Shown piece after piece: positions 35,301 through 47,956 of a stretch of DNA of 64,000 bases. The notes below the pieces were generated by a model. It was not told the origin of the DNA. It saw only the letters and a program-made list of their open reading frames with translations, and did no database searches. Numbering within the stretch: the stretch's first letter is position 1; every line of letters starts with the position of its first letter. The DNA lies in the NCBI GenBank assembly GCA_022376925.1, contig JAIOJX010000005.1, forward strand, positions 91,547,001 to 91,611,000. Reading direction: 5' to 3'. Both the position numbers and the translations under genes were made by a program. This DNA comes from Tragulus kanchil. Taxonomy: Eukaryota; Chordata; Mammalia; Artiodactyla; Tragulidae.

Positions 35301-37577
35301 GAGCACCAACTCTGGGTGCATGCGCTCCAGAGCTCTGGCTTGTAATTGGACACACCAGTCCAGCTGCTCGCGGCATGTGGGATCTTCCCCGGCCAGGGAT
35401 TGAAATGGTGCCCCTTGCATTGCAAGGCAGACTTTTTACCCACTCTTTACCCACCAGGGAATGGGCAGAGATATTTTTAAGCTAACGTTTCCTAGAGAAC
35501 TAAGGGTTAAGAGTGAGCTCTCATTTTTTTACACGAGCAGTGACTTTATACAAGACATACTTTCCAGTGACTTACAACTATGGCTTGTCTAATGTAACAT
35601 TCGGGTAGCACCATTGTCGTGTATGTTTAATAGGAGGCTATAGCTATCAAGTATGAGACATGAATCTTTTTAAAAAAAAGATAATGTCCCCAAATCCCTA
35701 ATTTTGTATAATAAATATCATTATAACTATTGCATTTATCTAAAGTTAAAAAAAATCTATTTGATTTTTCAGCCCATGTTAGGTCCTTGTTCTTGGTTAG
35801 TTTCACAAATTATTCTTACTTTATTAAATAATTCTTCATTTGCTTTAAATATACTCTTTAAGCTTCGGGATATGCCCTTGATTGTTTTATTTGAGGATCT
35901 GGTCCAAGAGTTCATTGTTTAGCTGTATCTTCCATTTGTCCTCTTGCTTTTCTATGTCAACCCAGGTCTCATCATGCAATCCATTAGTTCCTTCTAAATG
36001 CTGGTGTATCATCAGCAACATTAGACACACATACAAACACATATAAAATACCAGGTAAGGGTTATCTGTCTACTTCTGGAAGAGACAGAGACAAGCCACA
36101 TTGCTATCCTAAGCCTATTTCCACAGTTGTAAGCTGAAGCAGTTAGTGTTCCTGGGACTCTGGGAAGTGCGATGGCTATTGTGGGGGACGTCAGTTGAAG
36201 GGTGTAATGCTCCCAAGGCACAGAGTAATTAAGCTGGCAGAGGAGGGAGTTGTGGCGCACTGGCTCCTTAGTGTTCTCCTCCATCGAGCTACCTGCCTTT
36301 CCTGAACTGCTTTCATTTCAGCAGCCTAGGAGGTGCCCTGATGGAGAAGGGACTGTTTTCTAAAGGCATCTTGAAAGCTTGGTCTACTCACCTCTTAGTA
36401 ACTTTCTGTTTCAATCCTCCAGGGCTGTTCACTAGGACTGAGCACCAACTCTGGGTGCATGCGCTCCAGAGCTCTGGCTTGTAATTGGACACACCAGTCC
36501 AGCTGCTCGCGGCATGTGGGATCTTCCCCGGCCAGGGATTGAAATGGTGCCCCTTGCATTGCAAGGCAGACTTTTTACCCACTCTTTACCCACCAGGAAT
36601 GGGCAGAGATATTTTTAAGCTAACGTTTCCTAGAGAACTAAGGGTTAAGAGTGAGCTCTCATTTTTTTACACGAGCAGTGACTTTATACAAGACATACTT
36701 TCCAGTGACTTACAACTATGGCTTGTCTAATGTAACATTCGGGTAGCACCATTGTCGTGTATGTTTAATAGGAGGCTATAGCTATCAAGTATGAGACATG
36801 AATCTTTTTAAAAAAAAGATAATGTCCCCAAATCCCTAATTTTGTATAATAAATATCATTATAACTATTGCATTTATCTAAAGTTAAAAAAAATCTATTT
36901 GATTTTTCAGCCCATGTTAGGTCCTTGTTCTTGGTTAGTTTCACAAATTATTCTTACTTTATTAAATAATTCTTCATTTGCTTTAAATATACTCTTTAAG
37001 CTTCGGATATGCCCTTGATTGTTTTATTTGAGGATCTGGTCCAAGAGTTCATTGTTTAGCTGTATCTTCCATTTGTCCTCTTGCTTTTCTATGTCAACCC
37101 AGGTCTCATCATGCAATCCATTAGTTCCTTCTAAATGCTGGTGTATCATCAGCAACATTAGACACACATACAAACACATATAAAATACCAGGTAAGGGTT
37201 ATCTGTCTACTTCTGGAAGAGACAGAGACAAGCCACATTGCTATCCTAAGCCTATTTCCACAGTTGTAAGCTGAAGCAGTTAGTGTTCCTGGGACTCTGG
37301 GAAGTGCGATGGCTATTGTGGGGGACGTCAGTTGAAGGGTGTAATGCTCCCAAGGCACAGAGTAATTAAGCTGGCAGAGGAGGGAGTTGTGGCGCACTGG
37401 CTCCTTAGTGTTCTCCTCCATCGAGCTACCTGCCTTTCCTGAACTGCTTTCATTTCAGCAGCCTAGGAGGTGCCCTGATGGAGAAGGGACTGTTTTCTAA
37501 AGGCATCTTGAAAGCTTGGTCTACTCACCTCTTAGTAACTTTCTGTTTCAATCCTCCAGGGCTGTTCACTAGGACTG
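35301..37577 (+). repeat. Tandem duplication, period about 1138
   Basis: Unit 1 runs 35301-36439, unit 2 36440-37577. G-run differences occur near 35455/36594 and 35867/37005. Unit 1 begins inside the SINE of the preceding duplication, so that SINE part is in three copies. Confidence 0.95.
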
Positions 37578-39683
37578 GACCTATCAACCCTTTTGAATTT
37601 AGCAAGTATAGATGTAACTCACTTAGTTTTCTACCTGGAATCTTCAAGCTGACAGTTACAAATGTCTTACCTTTCTGCTGATGTGAACTTTCTAGTGAGA
37701 AATGTTATATAGTTGTTCAATTTAGAGTATAAAACATAATTTGTTTTCTTTTTTCTTTAAAACATTTCCTTACAATTTTTACATTTTCTTAACCTATCCA
37801 AACCCAGCGTGTTACTAGTCCTGCCAAATGGGTCTGCAGTGGTACTTGGCATTACTCTGACATCCAGGGTAGTTATGATTGTGTACAGTATTCTAATACA
37901 CCAGTGAGTCCGAAACCCACTTCAGATATGCCTAATACTTGGTTGAGGTTATCTGTCCTCTTGTGGTAATACACTTAAACTAAATGCAGAAGCAGTACTA
38001 TACTACAAGTAAAATCAAATAGTTGTGCATGCATGCTAAGTTGCTTCAGTTGTGTCTGACTCTTTGTAACCCCATGGACTGTAGCCCATCAGGCTCCTCT
38101 GTCCATGGGATTCTGCAAGCAGGAATACTGGAGTGGGTTGCCATTTCCTTCTCCAGGGGATCTTCCCAACCTACGGATGGAACCAATGTCTTTTATGTCT
38201 CCTGTTCTTTACCACTAGCGCCATCTGGGAAATATGGACCTTATTTTCCTAAAACATTAAGAAGGGTTTCCTGCCCATAGGTAAAATAACAGTGCAAACG
38301 GATTATTAAAAGTTAAAGTGCTATAAATGTTCTTGTTTACATTCATCATGTAAGAAGCATAATTATCTAGATATGACATTAACAATTATGAGCCAGGAAC
38401 TGTGCTAAACATTTTAGTATGCTTTATATAATTTAAAAAACTGCTTAAGGAAACAGTAAAAATTTTTGTTCTGGCCAATGCACTCTTATTTAGAAGTGCG
38501 ATGGCTATTGTGGGGGACGTCAGTTGAAGGGTGTAATGCTCCCAAGGCACAGAGTAATTAAGCTGGCAGAGGAGGGAGTTGTGGCGCACTGGCTCCTTAG
38601 TGTTCTCCTCCATCGAGCTACCTGCCTTTCCTGAACTGCTTTCATTTCAGCAGCCTAGGAGGTGCCCTGATGGAGAAGGGACTGTTTTCTAAAGGCATCT
38701 TGAAAGCTTGGTCTACTCACCTCTTAGTAACTTTCTGTTTCAATCCTCCAGGGCTGTTCACTAGGACTGGACCTATCAACCCTTTTGAATTTAGCAAGTA
38801 TAGATGTAACTCACTTAGTTTTCTACCTGGAATCTTCAAGCTGACAGTTACAAATGTCTTACCTTTCTGCTGATGTGAACTTTCTAGTGAGAAATGTTAT
38901 ATAGTTGTTCAATTTAGAGTATAAAACATAATTTGTTTTCTTTTTTCTTTAAAACATTTCCTTACAATTTTTACATTTTCTTAACCTATCCAAACCCAGC
39001 GTGTTACTAGTCCTGCCAAATGGGTCTGCAGTGGTACTTGGCATTACTCTGACATCCAGGGTAGTTATGATTGTGTACAGTATTCTAATACACCAGTGAG
39101 TCCGAAACCCACTTCAGATATGCCTAATACTTGGTTGAGGTTATCTGTCCTCTTGTGGTAATACACTTAAACTAAATGCAGAAGCAGTACTATACTACAA
39201 GTAAAATCAAATAGTTGTGCATGCATGCTAAGTTGCTTCAGTTGTGTCTGACTCTTTGTAACCCCATGGACTGTAGCCCATCAGGCTCCTCTGTCCATGG
39301 GATTCTGCAAGCAGGAATACTGGAGTGGGTTGCCATTTCCTTCTCCAGGGGATCTTCCCAGCCTACGGATGGAACCAATGTCTTTTATGTCTCCTGTTCT
39401 TTACCACTAGCGCCATCTGGGAAATATGGACCTTATTTTCCTAAAACATTAAGAAGGGTTTCCTGCCCATAGGTAAAATAACAGTGCAAACGGATTATTA
39501 AAAGTTAAAGTGCTATAAATGTTCTTGTTTACATTCATCATGTAAGAAGCATAATTATCTAGATATGACATTAACAATTATGAGCCAGGAACTGTGCTAA
39601 ACATTTTAGTATGCTTTATATAATTTAAAAAACTGCTTAAGGAAACAGTAAAAATTTTTGTTCTGGCCAATGCACTCTTATTT
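37301..39683 (+). repeat. Tandem duplication, period about 1192
   Basis: Unit 1 runs 37301-38492, unit 2 38493-39683. One A/G difference lies in the Bov-tA near 38168/39360. Unit 1 starts within unit 2 of the preceding duplication, making a 277-base triple at 36164, 37301 and 38493. Confidence 0.95.
38022..38232 (-). mobile_element. Bov-tA SINE (duplicate at 39214-39424)
   Basis: The + strand shows TTGTAACCCCATGGACTGTAG, then AATACTGGAGTGGGTTGCC and a CACTAGCGCCATCTGGGAA end, all in reverse Bov-tA order. Confidence 0.9.
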
Positions 39684-40408
39684 ATTAGCCAAAATGGAGA
39701 ATGCAGGACCAGCGATAACTGCATAATGGACCATTAATGTTTCCCTGTAAATTAGGCCATTTCTTCACTTAGATATATTTACAAAAATTAAGGTGGTATT
39801 TAGACACCCAGTTATGATAAGTTTGGCCCAGAATGGAAGTAAAGGAGTTATAGAAATGAGACAGTGTTTAAGAGCAACTTTGGCTATAGATTTGTGTACT
39901 CTTCTTAGTTCTGAACAAGAAATTTCAAGGCAGTATATATAGTTACAATACAAGTGGGTAACTATATTCTTAGGGAATCTTTATAGATTAGTTATAACTT
40001 TATCAGTACTGGGAAAACAGAAGGGACATAGGCTGCTTCTGTTAACCCATTTTCAGCCATACTAATATTGCAGAGTATTTGTGTTTATATTTAGTAGTAA
40101 TGGTAGTGACTTCATCTGTGTTTTCCACTCCTGGTATTTCAAAGTCATAGGTGGAAATATTTTAAAAGATTTGGCCATCTTTATTAATTAAGAAGATCCT
40201 GAGGTAAATCTTCAGAAAAACATAACTGGGCAATATATTTTTCTGGGAAGGCAAATGATTTAAACTCCAGATGTTATCCAATTATTCCTCAAAGTGAATG
40301 CCAAGAATGTCTAGCAGTTAGAAGGCCTGTGTGTAAAAATGTGCATCATCATATGCTTGGTCCTAATAGGATTAGAATGCAAAGAGAACCACGGCAGTTT
40401 AACTTCAG
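39684..40408. other. FAM13C intron before exon H, no recognised element
   Basis: Single-copy intron without a recognisable repeat or exon. Confidence 0.45.
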
Positions 40409-40948
40409 ATTCCCGGAAGGAACCTCTCTGTGATTCTACTATCAATTAACAGAGATACACATTATAATTACAAGAAAATTTAGAAATAATTCATGCTTGT
40501 AAGGTAGTTACTAACCTTTTTTCTCCTACTACCATAGATTTATAAGTTACTTTCTGTTAATGTATTTAGTACTTTTAGGTTGATATTTTAAACATCTATC
40601 ACTACAAGGGCTGAATGTTTTACACAGGCTTGCTTGGGTGGTGGGAGAAAGAGTAGGTAAGAAATACCTTGAAGGTTATTGTTTTTATTTCCCTCAGACC
40701 TTTTCACTTGCCCTAATGTTATATGTGTATGTACCAGACCATATATTTGCTCGACACTTGGCATACTGAAGTTTTCAGTTCTATTATATCTGAAATCTAA
40801 GTAACACATGGGAGAGAGAGCAAATGAAGGTGAAAGGGAAGGGGAAAAAAGACCCGATGCAAAAATTAAGTGGAAACTGTGACCTTGTGCTTCTCTCACG
40901 TAAGAGTTATAAAAAATCCTTTTCTGACTGGATTCATTAATGAACTAA

Positions 40949-41095
<147 letters not shown>

Positions 41096-42044
41096 GGTTC
41101 CGAAAGTGTTGGTGATCATTCTCACCCGAGACAAGGCAAGTTTACTTTCCTCTGCTGTTCTTGCTAAGTAGTTATTACAACTGAAAACTGAAGCACTTTT
41201 GTGGTAGTATTAGCTGTTGATAAGAATGGGTGGGCAACTATAATTATGAGTAGAAGGGATTAAAATGGGAAAAAACACAAGTAGCAGTATAATTGGAAAA
41301 TAAAATTCAGCCTTCTCCATGTCAAGGAGGAAATGCACAGTAAGTATAATTACTTCAGAAAACATCGATTTTATCAAATCTGAATAACACCAAGAGTCCA
41401 CCTGTTGAATGGACCACTGATTACAGAAAGTCTACTTAGTGTCCAAAGATAGCTTACACTGACCTATGGAAGAAAAAAAAAAGGCATTCGGAATACAGCT
41501 TAAAATTCCCGGAAGGAACCTCTCTGTGATTCTACTATCAATTAACAGAGATACACATTATAATTACAAGAAAATTTAGAAATAATTCATGCTTGTAAGG
41601 TAGTTACTAACCTTTTTTCTCCTACTACCATAGATTTATAAGTTACTTTCTGTTAATGTATTTAGTACTTTTAGGTTGATATTTTAAACATCTATCACTA
41701 CAAGGGCTGAATGTTTTACACAGGCTTGCTTGGGTGGTGGGAGAAAGAGTAGGTAAGAAATACCTTGAAGGTTATTTTTTTTATTTCCCTCAGACCTTTT
41801 CACTTGCCCTAATGTTATATGTGTATGTACCAGACCATATATTTGCTCGACACTTGGCATACTGAAGTTTTCAGTTCTATTATATCTGAAATCTAAGTAA
41901 CACATGGGAGAGAGAGCAAATGAAGGTGAAAGGGAAGGGGAAAAAAGACCCGATGCAAAAATTAAGTGGAAACTGTGACCTTGTGCTTCTCTCACGTAAG
42001 AGTTATAAAAAATCCTTTTCTGACTGGATTCATTAATGAACTAA

Positions 42045-42191
<147 letters not shown>

Positions 42192-42225
42192 GGTTCCGAA
42201 AGTGTTGGTGATCATTCTCACCCGA

Positions 42226-44394
42226 GACAAGGCAAGTTTACTTTCCTCTGCTGTTCTTGCTAAGTAGTTATTACAACTGAAAACTGAAGCACTTTTGTGG
42301 TAGTATTAGCTGTTGATAAGAATGGGTGGGCAACTATAATTATGAGTAGAAGGGATTAAAATGGGAAAAAACACAAGTAGCAGTATAATTGGAAAATAAA
42401 ATTCAGCCTTCTCCATGTCAAGGAGGAAATGCACAGTAAGTATAATTACTTCAGAAAACATCGATTTTATCAAATCTGAATAACACCAAGAGTCCACCTG
42501 TTGAATGGACCACTGATTACAGAAAGTCTACTTAGTGTCCAAAGATAGCTTACACTGACCTATGGAAGACAGCATGATTTGTAAAAATCAACAGAGGAAG
42601 AAAAGCTCGTCATCTTACGCAGGAAGGAATACAGCTAGTAAGAATGTAATTTATTTGAAACTTCTAATACATTTTTAAGTGATAAAAAAATCTACTACCT
42701 TGTCCCTTAAGTCTGCTAAGCTTTCAGCACCCTAAACTATACTAGAATGTGTCACTGCTAATTTTTTATTTCTATATAAAAATAGCACATTATTTTATCT
42801 GTTACTTAAAATTTTACATTTCTGATTACCAAAGTTCATTCTGATAGCATGATAGTACTTTGTGAATTATCTTTGTTTATAACTGACAGATGTTTATATT
42901 AAAACTATTAAAATTTGAAAATAGGTATTTTGGATAGATGTGTCTGTAGCATATAATCTAATGTGATCATAGTTATACTTGCTAATTTTTTTGTTTACTA
43001 TAAGATTGTATAACTATTTTTCCATTGGGAATATGTGTTTTTCTTAATGTTCCAAGTTCTGTACTTTGTAAAGTCAAAAAACTTACTTACCCATGAACTA
43101 TAGTTGTTCCTCATTCTGTATGTTTGTTAGGACATCTTGGAAAAGAAGCCAAAACATTTTATTTGCTTCATTATTGTTTTGTTATTTTGTACTAAAGCAT
43201 ATGTCTATTATTTTGCTTTTGTAAAATTGAGTAAAAAGGTCCATATTTTCTCTCTTGTACCAGCCATGTTTGTAGTTCTCTTTTCTGTAATGTTTACGAT
43301 GGTGAAAAACAAATTGGACAAGGCAAGTTTACTTTCCGCTGCTGTTCTTGCTAAGTAGTTATTACAACTGAAAACTGAAGCACTTTTGTGGTAGTATTAG
43401 CTGTTGATAAGAATGGGTGGGCAACTATAATTATGAGTAGAAGGGATTAAAATGGGAAAAAACACAAGTAGCAGTATAATTGGAAAATAAAATTCAGCCT
43501 TCTCCATGTCAAGGAGGAAATGCACAGTAAGTATAATTACTTCAGAAAACATCGATTTTATCAAATCTGAATAACACCAAGAGTCCACCTGTTGAATGGA
43601 CCACTGATTACAGAAAGTCTACTTAGTGTCCAAAGATAGCTTACACTGACCTATGGAAGACAGCATGATTTGTAAAAATCAACAGAGGAAGAAAAGCTCG
43701 TCATCTTACGCAGGAAGGAATACAGCTAGTAAGAATGTAATTTATTTGAAACTTCTAATACATTTTTAAGTGATAAAAAAATCTACTACCTTGTCCCTTA
43801 AGTCTGCTAAGCTTTCAGCACCCTAAACTATACTAGAATGTGTCACTGCTAATTTTTTATTTCTATATAAAAATAGCACATTATTTTATCTGTTACTTAA
43901 AATTTTACATTTCTGATTACCAAAGTTCATTCTGATAGCATGATAGTACTTTGTGAATTATCTTTGTTTATAACTGACAGATGTTTATATTAAAACTATT
44001 AAAATTTGAAAATAGGTATTTTGGATAGATGTGTCTGTAGCATATAATCTAATGTGATCATAGTTATACTTGCTAATTTTTTTGTTTACTATAAGATTGT
44101 ATAACTATTTTTCCATTGGGAATATGTGTTTTTCTTAATGTTCCAAGTTCTGTACTTTGTAAAGTCAAAAAACTTACTTACCCATGAACTATAGTTGTTC
44201 CTCATTCTGTATGTTTGTTAGGACATCTTGGAAAAGAAGCCAAAACATTTTATTTGCTTCATTATTGTTTTGTTATTTTGTACTAAAGCATATGTCTATT
44301 ATTTTGCTTTTGTAAAATTGAGTAAAAAGGTCCATATTTTCTCTCTTGTACCAGCCATGTTTGTAGTTCTCTTTTCTGTAATGTTTACGCACGA
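42226..44394 (+). repeat. Tandem duplication, period about 1091 (FAM13C 3' UTR)
   Basis: Unit 1 runs 42226-43316, unit 2 43317-44394. The last 25 bases of unit 1 have a short deletion and extra A bases relative to unit 2. Confidence 0.94.
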
Positions 44395-44701
44395 TGGTGA
44401 ACAAATTCACATTTTCATGTAGTTGAGATGGGAAGAATATTGAGTGTTTCCAAAGCCGATGGTATCAGACTTACTGGTTTCTCTATATATTTACCTGATA
44501 TTTTATAACCTTTATTAATGTCCTTCACAAATTTGTTTAATTAAAGTCATCTACTTGGAACAGGACAGACACATAACTATTTGAGGTTTACAAACTACAT
44601 CTTTGATAAGAGAAATGGTTTCGTGACATGTATACAATTGCTATTAAGATGTAACTCTCTCTATATTCTATGAGACTGTAAATATTTTATACAACAATAC
44701 A

Positions 44702-44707
44702 AATAAA
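44702..44707 (+). promoter_or_regulatory. Candidate FAM13C poly(A) signal AATAAA
   Basis: Canonical hexamer followed by a T-rich stretch (about 44710-44720) that could serve as the downstream element. The same hexamer recurs at 45833-45838 in the duplicated unit. Confidence 0.5.
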
Positions 44708-44723
44708 ATATTTTTCTATTATA

Positions 44724-44729
44724 TTTATT
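44724..44729 (-). promoter_or_regulatory. Candidate PHYHIPL poly(A) signal (AATAAA on - strand)
   Basis: TTTATT on the + strand reads AATAAA on the - strand. It lies 1.65 kb past the PHYHIPL stop codon (about 0.5 kb once the duplicated unit is removed) and faces the FAM13C signal 17 bases away. Other TTTATT hexamers exist in this AT-rich region, so the choice is tentative. The duplicate lies at about 45855-45860. Confidence 0.35.
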
Positions 44730-45246
44730 ATGTTGAAACACAGTAGTTGTTTCCTGTTAGCTAATATAAATAACATAAATAACACTGTCAAACAACAAGT
44801 TGGAAGTGCTGACAATTCTAGGTTTCAAGGTTTTAACTCATGCTGCAGTTATACTCTGTCATGCGGTTTGGAGTTATCAGTATTTGTTCAGTAGATTAAA
44901 ATGAGTGCATATTTAAACACCATTTATAAGCCATTATTTTGTATTTTGCTAAAGCAGTGTATAGAATTGTTTGGTTATGTTTGGCAGAAAGGAAAAATAA
45001 AAACATTGCAGCATCTAGGCAAGAGAGTGTCAGAAAAACAACTTAGGATATTTCATCTTTCAAAGTCGTGGGAAGGGCAGGGAATAGGAAACACTATGAC
45101 AGCTCTGAAATTTGAAGAGTGGTGGTTTGCTTTGGGTGACAGCGGCGTGTGCATGCTTCAGTGGAGAACATCTGGTGATGAAAATGGACAACAGAGGATC
45201 AAGGCTCCTAAGGTAAGGGAGGGGAACTAGGAGTAAGAAAAGTGGG

Positions 45247-45288
45247 CATTAGCGTCCAACACTAATATTACAGGTTTTGCAGCTTAAT
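45247..45288 (-). repeat. PHYHIPL: Partial duplicate of the PHYHIPL C-terminal codons and stop
   Basis: The stretch repeats the sequence around 46378-46415, which on the - strand encodes the last residues (KTCNISVGR) and TAA of PHYHIPL. It is the end of the first unit of the 44.14-46.42 kb duplication. It has no acceptor and no upstream coding sequence, so it is a fragment. Confidence 0.8.
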
Positions 45289-46379
45289 GTTCCAAAGTGC
45301 AAAAACTTACTTACCCATGAACTATAGTTGTTCCTCATTCTGTATGTTTGTTAGGACATCTTGGAAAAGAAGCCAAAACATTTTATTTGCTTCATTATTG
45401 TTTTGTTATTTTGTACTAAAGCATATGTCTATTATTTTGCTTTTGTAAAATTGAGTAAAAAGGTCCATATTTTCTCTCTTGTACCAGCCATGTTTGTAGT
45501 TCTCTTTTCTGTAATGTTTACACGATGGTGAACAAATTCACATTTTCATGTAGTTGAGATGGGAAGAATATTGAGTGTTTCCAAAGCCGATGGTATCAGA
45601 CTTACTGGTTTCTCTATATATTTACCTGATATTTTATAACCTTTATTAATGTCCTTCACAAATTTGTTTAATTAAAGTCATCTACTTGGAACAGGACAGA
45701 CACATAACTATTTGAGGTTTACAAACTACATCTTTGATAAGAGAAATGGTTTCGTGACATGTATACAATTGCTATTAAGATGTAACTCTCTCTATATTCT
45801 ATGAGACTGTAAATATTTTATACAACAATACAAATAAAATATTTTTCTATTATATTTATTATGTTGAAACACAGTAGTTGTTTCCTGTTAGCTAATATAA
45901 ATAACATAAATAACACTGTCAAACAACAAGTTGGAAGTGCTGACAATTCTAGGTTTCAAGGTTTTAACTCATGCTGCAGTTATACTCTGTCATGCGGTTT
46001 GGAGTTATCAGTATTTGTTCAGTAGATTAAAATGAGTGCATATTTAAACACCATTTATAAGCCATTATTTTGTATTTTGCTAAAGCAGTGTATAGAATTG
46101 TTTGGTTATGTTTGGCAGAAAGGAAAAATAAAAACATTGCAGCATCTAGGCAAGAGAGTGTCAGAAAAACAACTTAGGATATTTCATCTTTCAAAGTCGT
46201 GGGAAGGGCAGGGAATAGGAAACACTATGACAGCTCTGAAATTTGAAGAGTGGTGGTTTGCTTTGGGTGACAGCGGCGTGTGCATGCTTCAGTGGAGAAC
46301 ATCTGGTGATGAAAATGGACAACAGAGGATCAAGGCTCCTAAGGTAAGGGAGGGGAACTAGGAGTAAGAAAAGTGGGCA

Positions 46380-47271
<892 letters not shown>

Positions 47272-47466
47272 GGTCTTCCCTTTAGCTCGGATGGTAAAGA
47301 ATCTGCCTGAGACACAGGAGATCAGAGTTCGATCCCTGGGTCAGGCAGATCCCCTGGAGAAGGGAATGGCAACCTGCTCCAGTATTCTTGCCTGGAGAAT
47401 TCCATGGACAAAGGAGCCTGGCAGTCTACAGTCCATGGGGTTACAAAGAGCTGGACACGACTAACA
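47272..47466 (+). mobile_element. Bov-tA SINE
   Basis: Shows GTAAAGAATCTGCCTGAG, CTCCAGTATTCTTGCCTGGAG and the CTGGACACGACTAA tail in the usual order. Confidence 0.9.
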
Positions 47467-47956
47467 TACACAGTGGGGGGAATAGGGAGAAGTGTGTCTA
47501 CTTCATCGTATCCTAAATTCTTATATTCAATTAACAAAACCCAATTATTAATATGACATGTATCCTGCATGAATTCACAAGTGCAATTATATGAAGTAAT
47601 AAGAGCAGAAAACAGATAAACAGTAACTTAGGTTAGGGGAAATGTCTTCATATCAGCAACAGACATCAACTTTGAGAATATACAGTCTAGCACCAAACAC
47701 TAATAGAAATCCTATCCATGTCTAACAGTGTCAATGGATCCCGGAAAAGAAAACTTTCATATATAGAAAGGTGTTTAAGGACAAGTAGAACCCCTAGGGA
47801 ACTTGAAGGAGTAAGAGGGAAAGTGGTATTTTGATCTGAGGTAATGTAAAGCAATACTCATTAAGGAAATCCTTTCTAGAGGAAGAGATCAAAATCAGTT
47901 TATTCCATATGGACTGAGTCAGAATTTATCTAGGGATTTTTCATAATTCATAATGA
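47467..47956. other. PHYHIPL intron, no recognised element
   Basis: AT-rich intron with nothing recognised. Confidence 0.45.

Larger units (their letters stand above)
42192..44730 (+). other. FAM13C: FAM13C 3' UTR
   Basis: AT-rich, non-coding sequence continuing from the stop codon. It contains a tandem duplication (units near 42226-43316 and 43317-44394) that splits it. The best distal poly(A) signal is AATAAA at 44702-44707, and another AATAAA lies near 41298-41303 shortly after the first stop copy. A Pumilio-type TGTAAATA lies at 44677-44684. The exact cleavage site cannot be read from sequence alone. Confidence 0.6.

Noticed and set aside
44901..45230. 109-codon open frame on + ending near a good donor AAGGTAAGG, repeated at 46032-46361
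   Set aside because: It lies in the overlap of the FAM13C and PHYHIPL 3' regions, lacks an acceptor or known homology, and is doubled only because the block is doubled.
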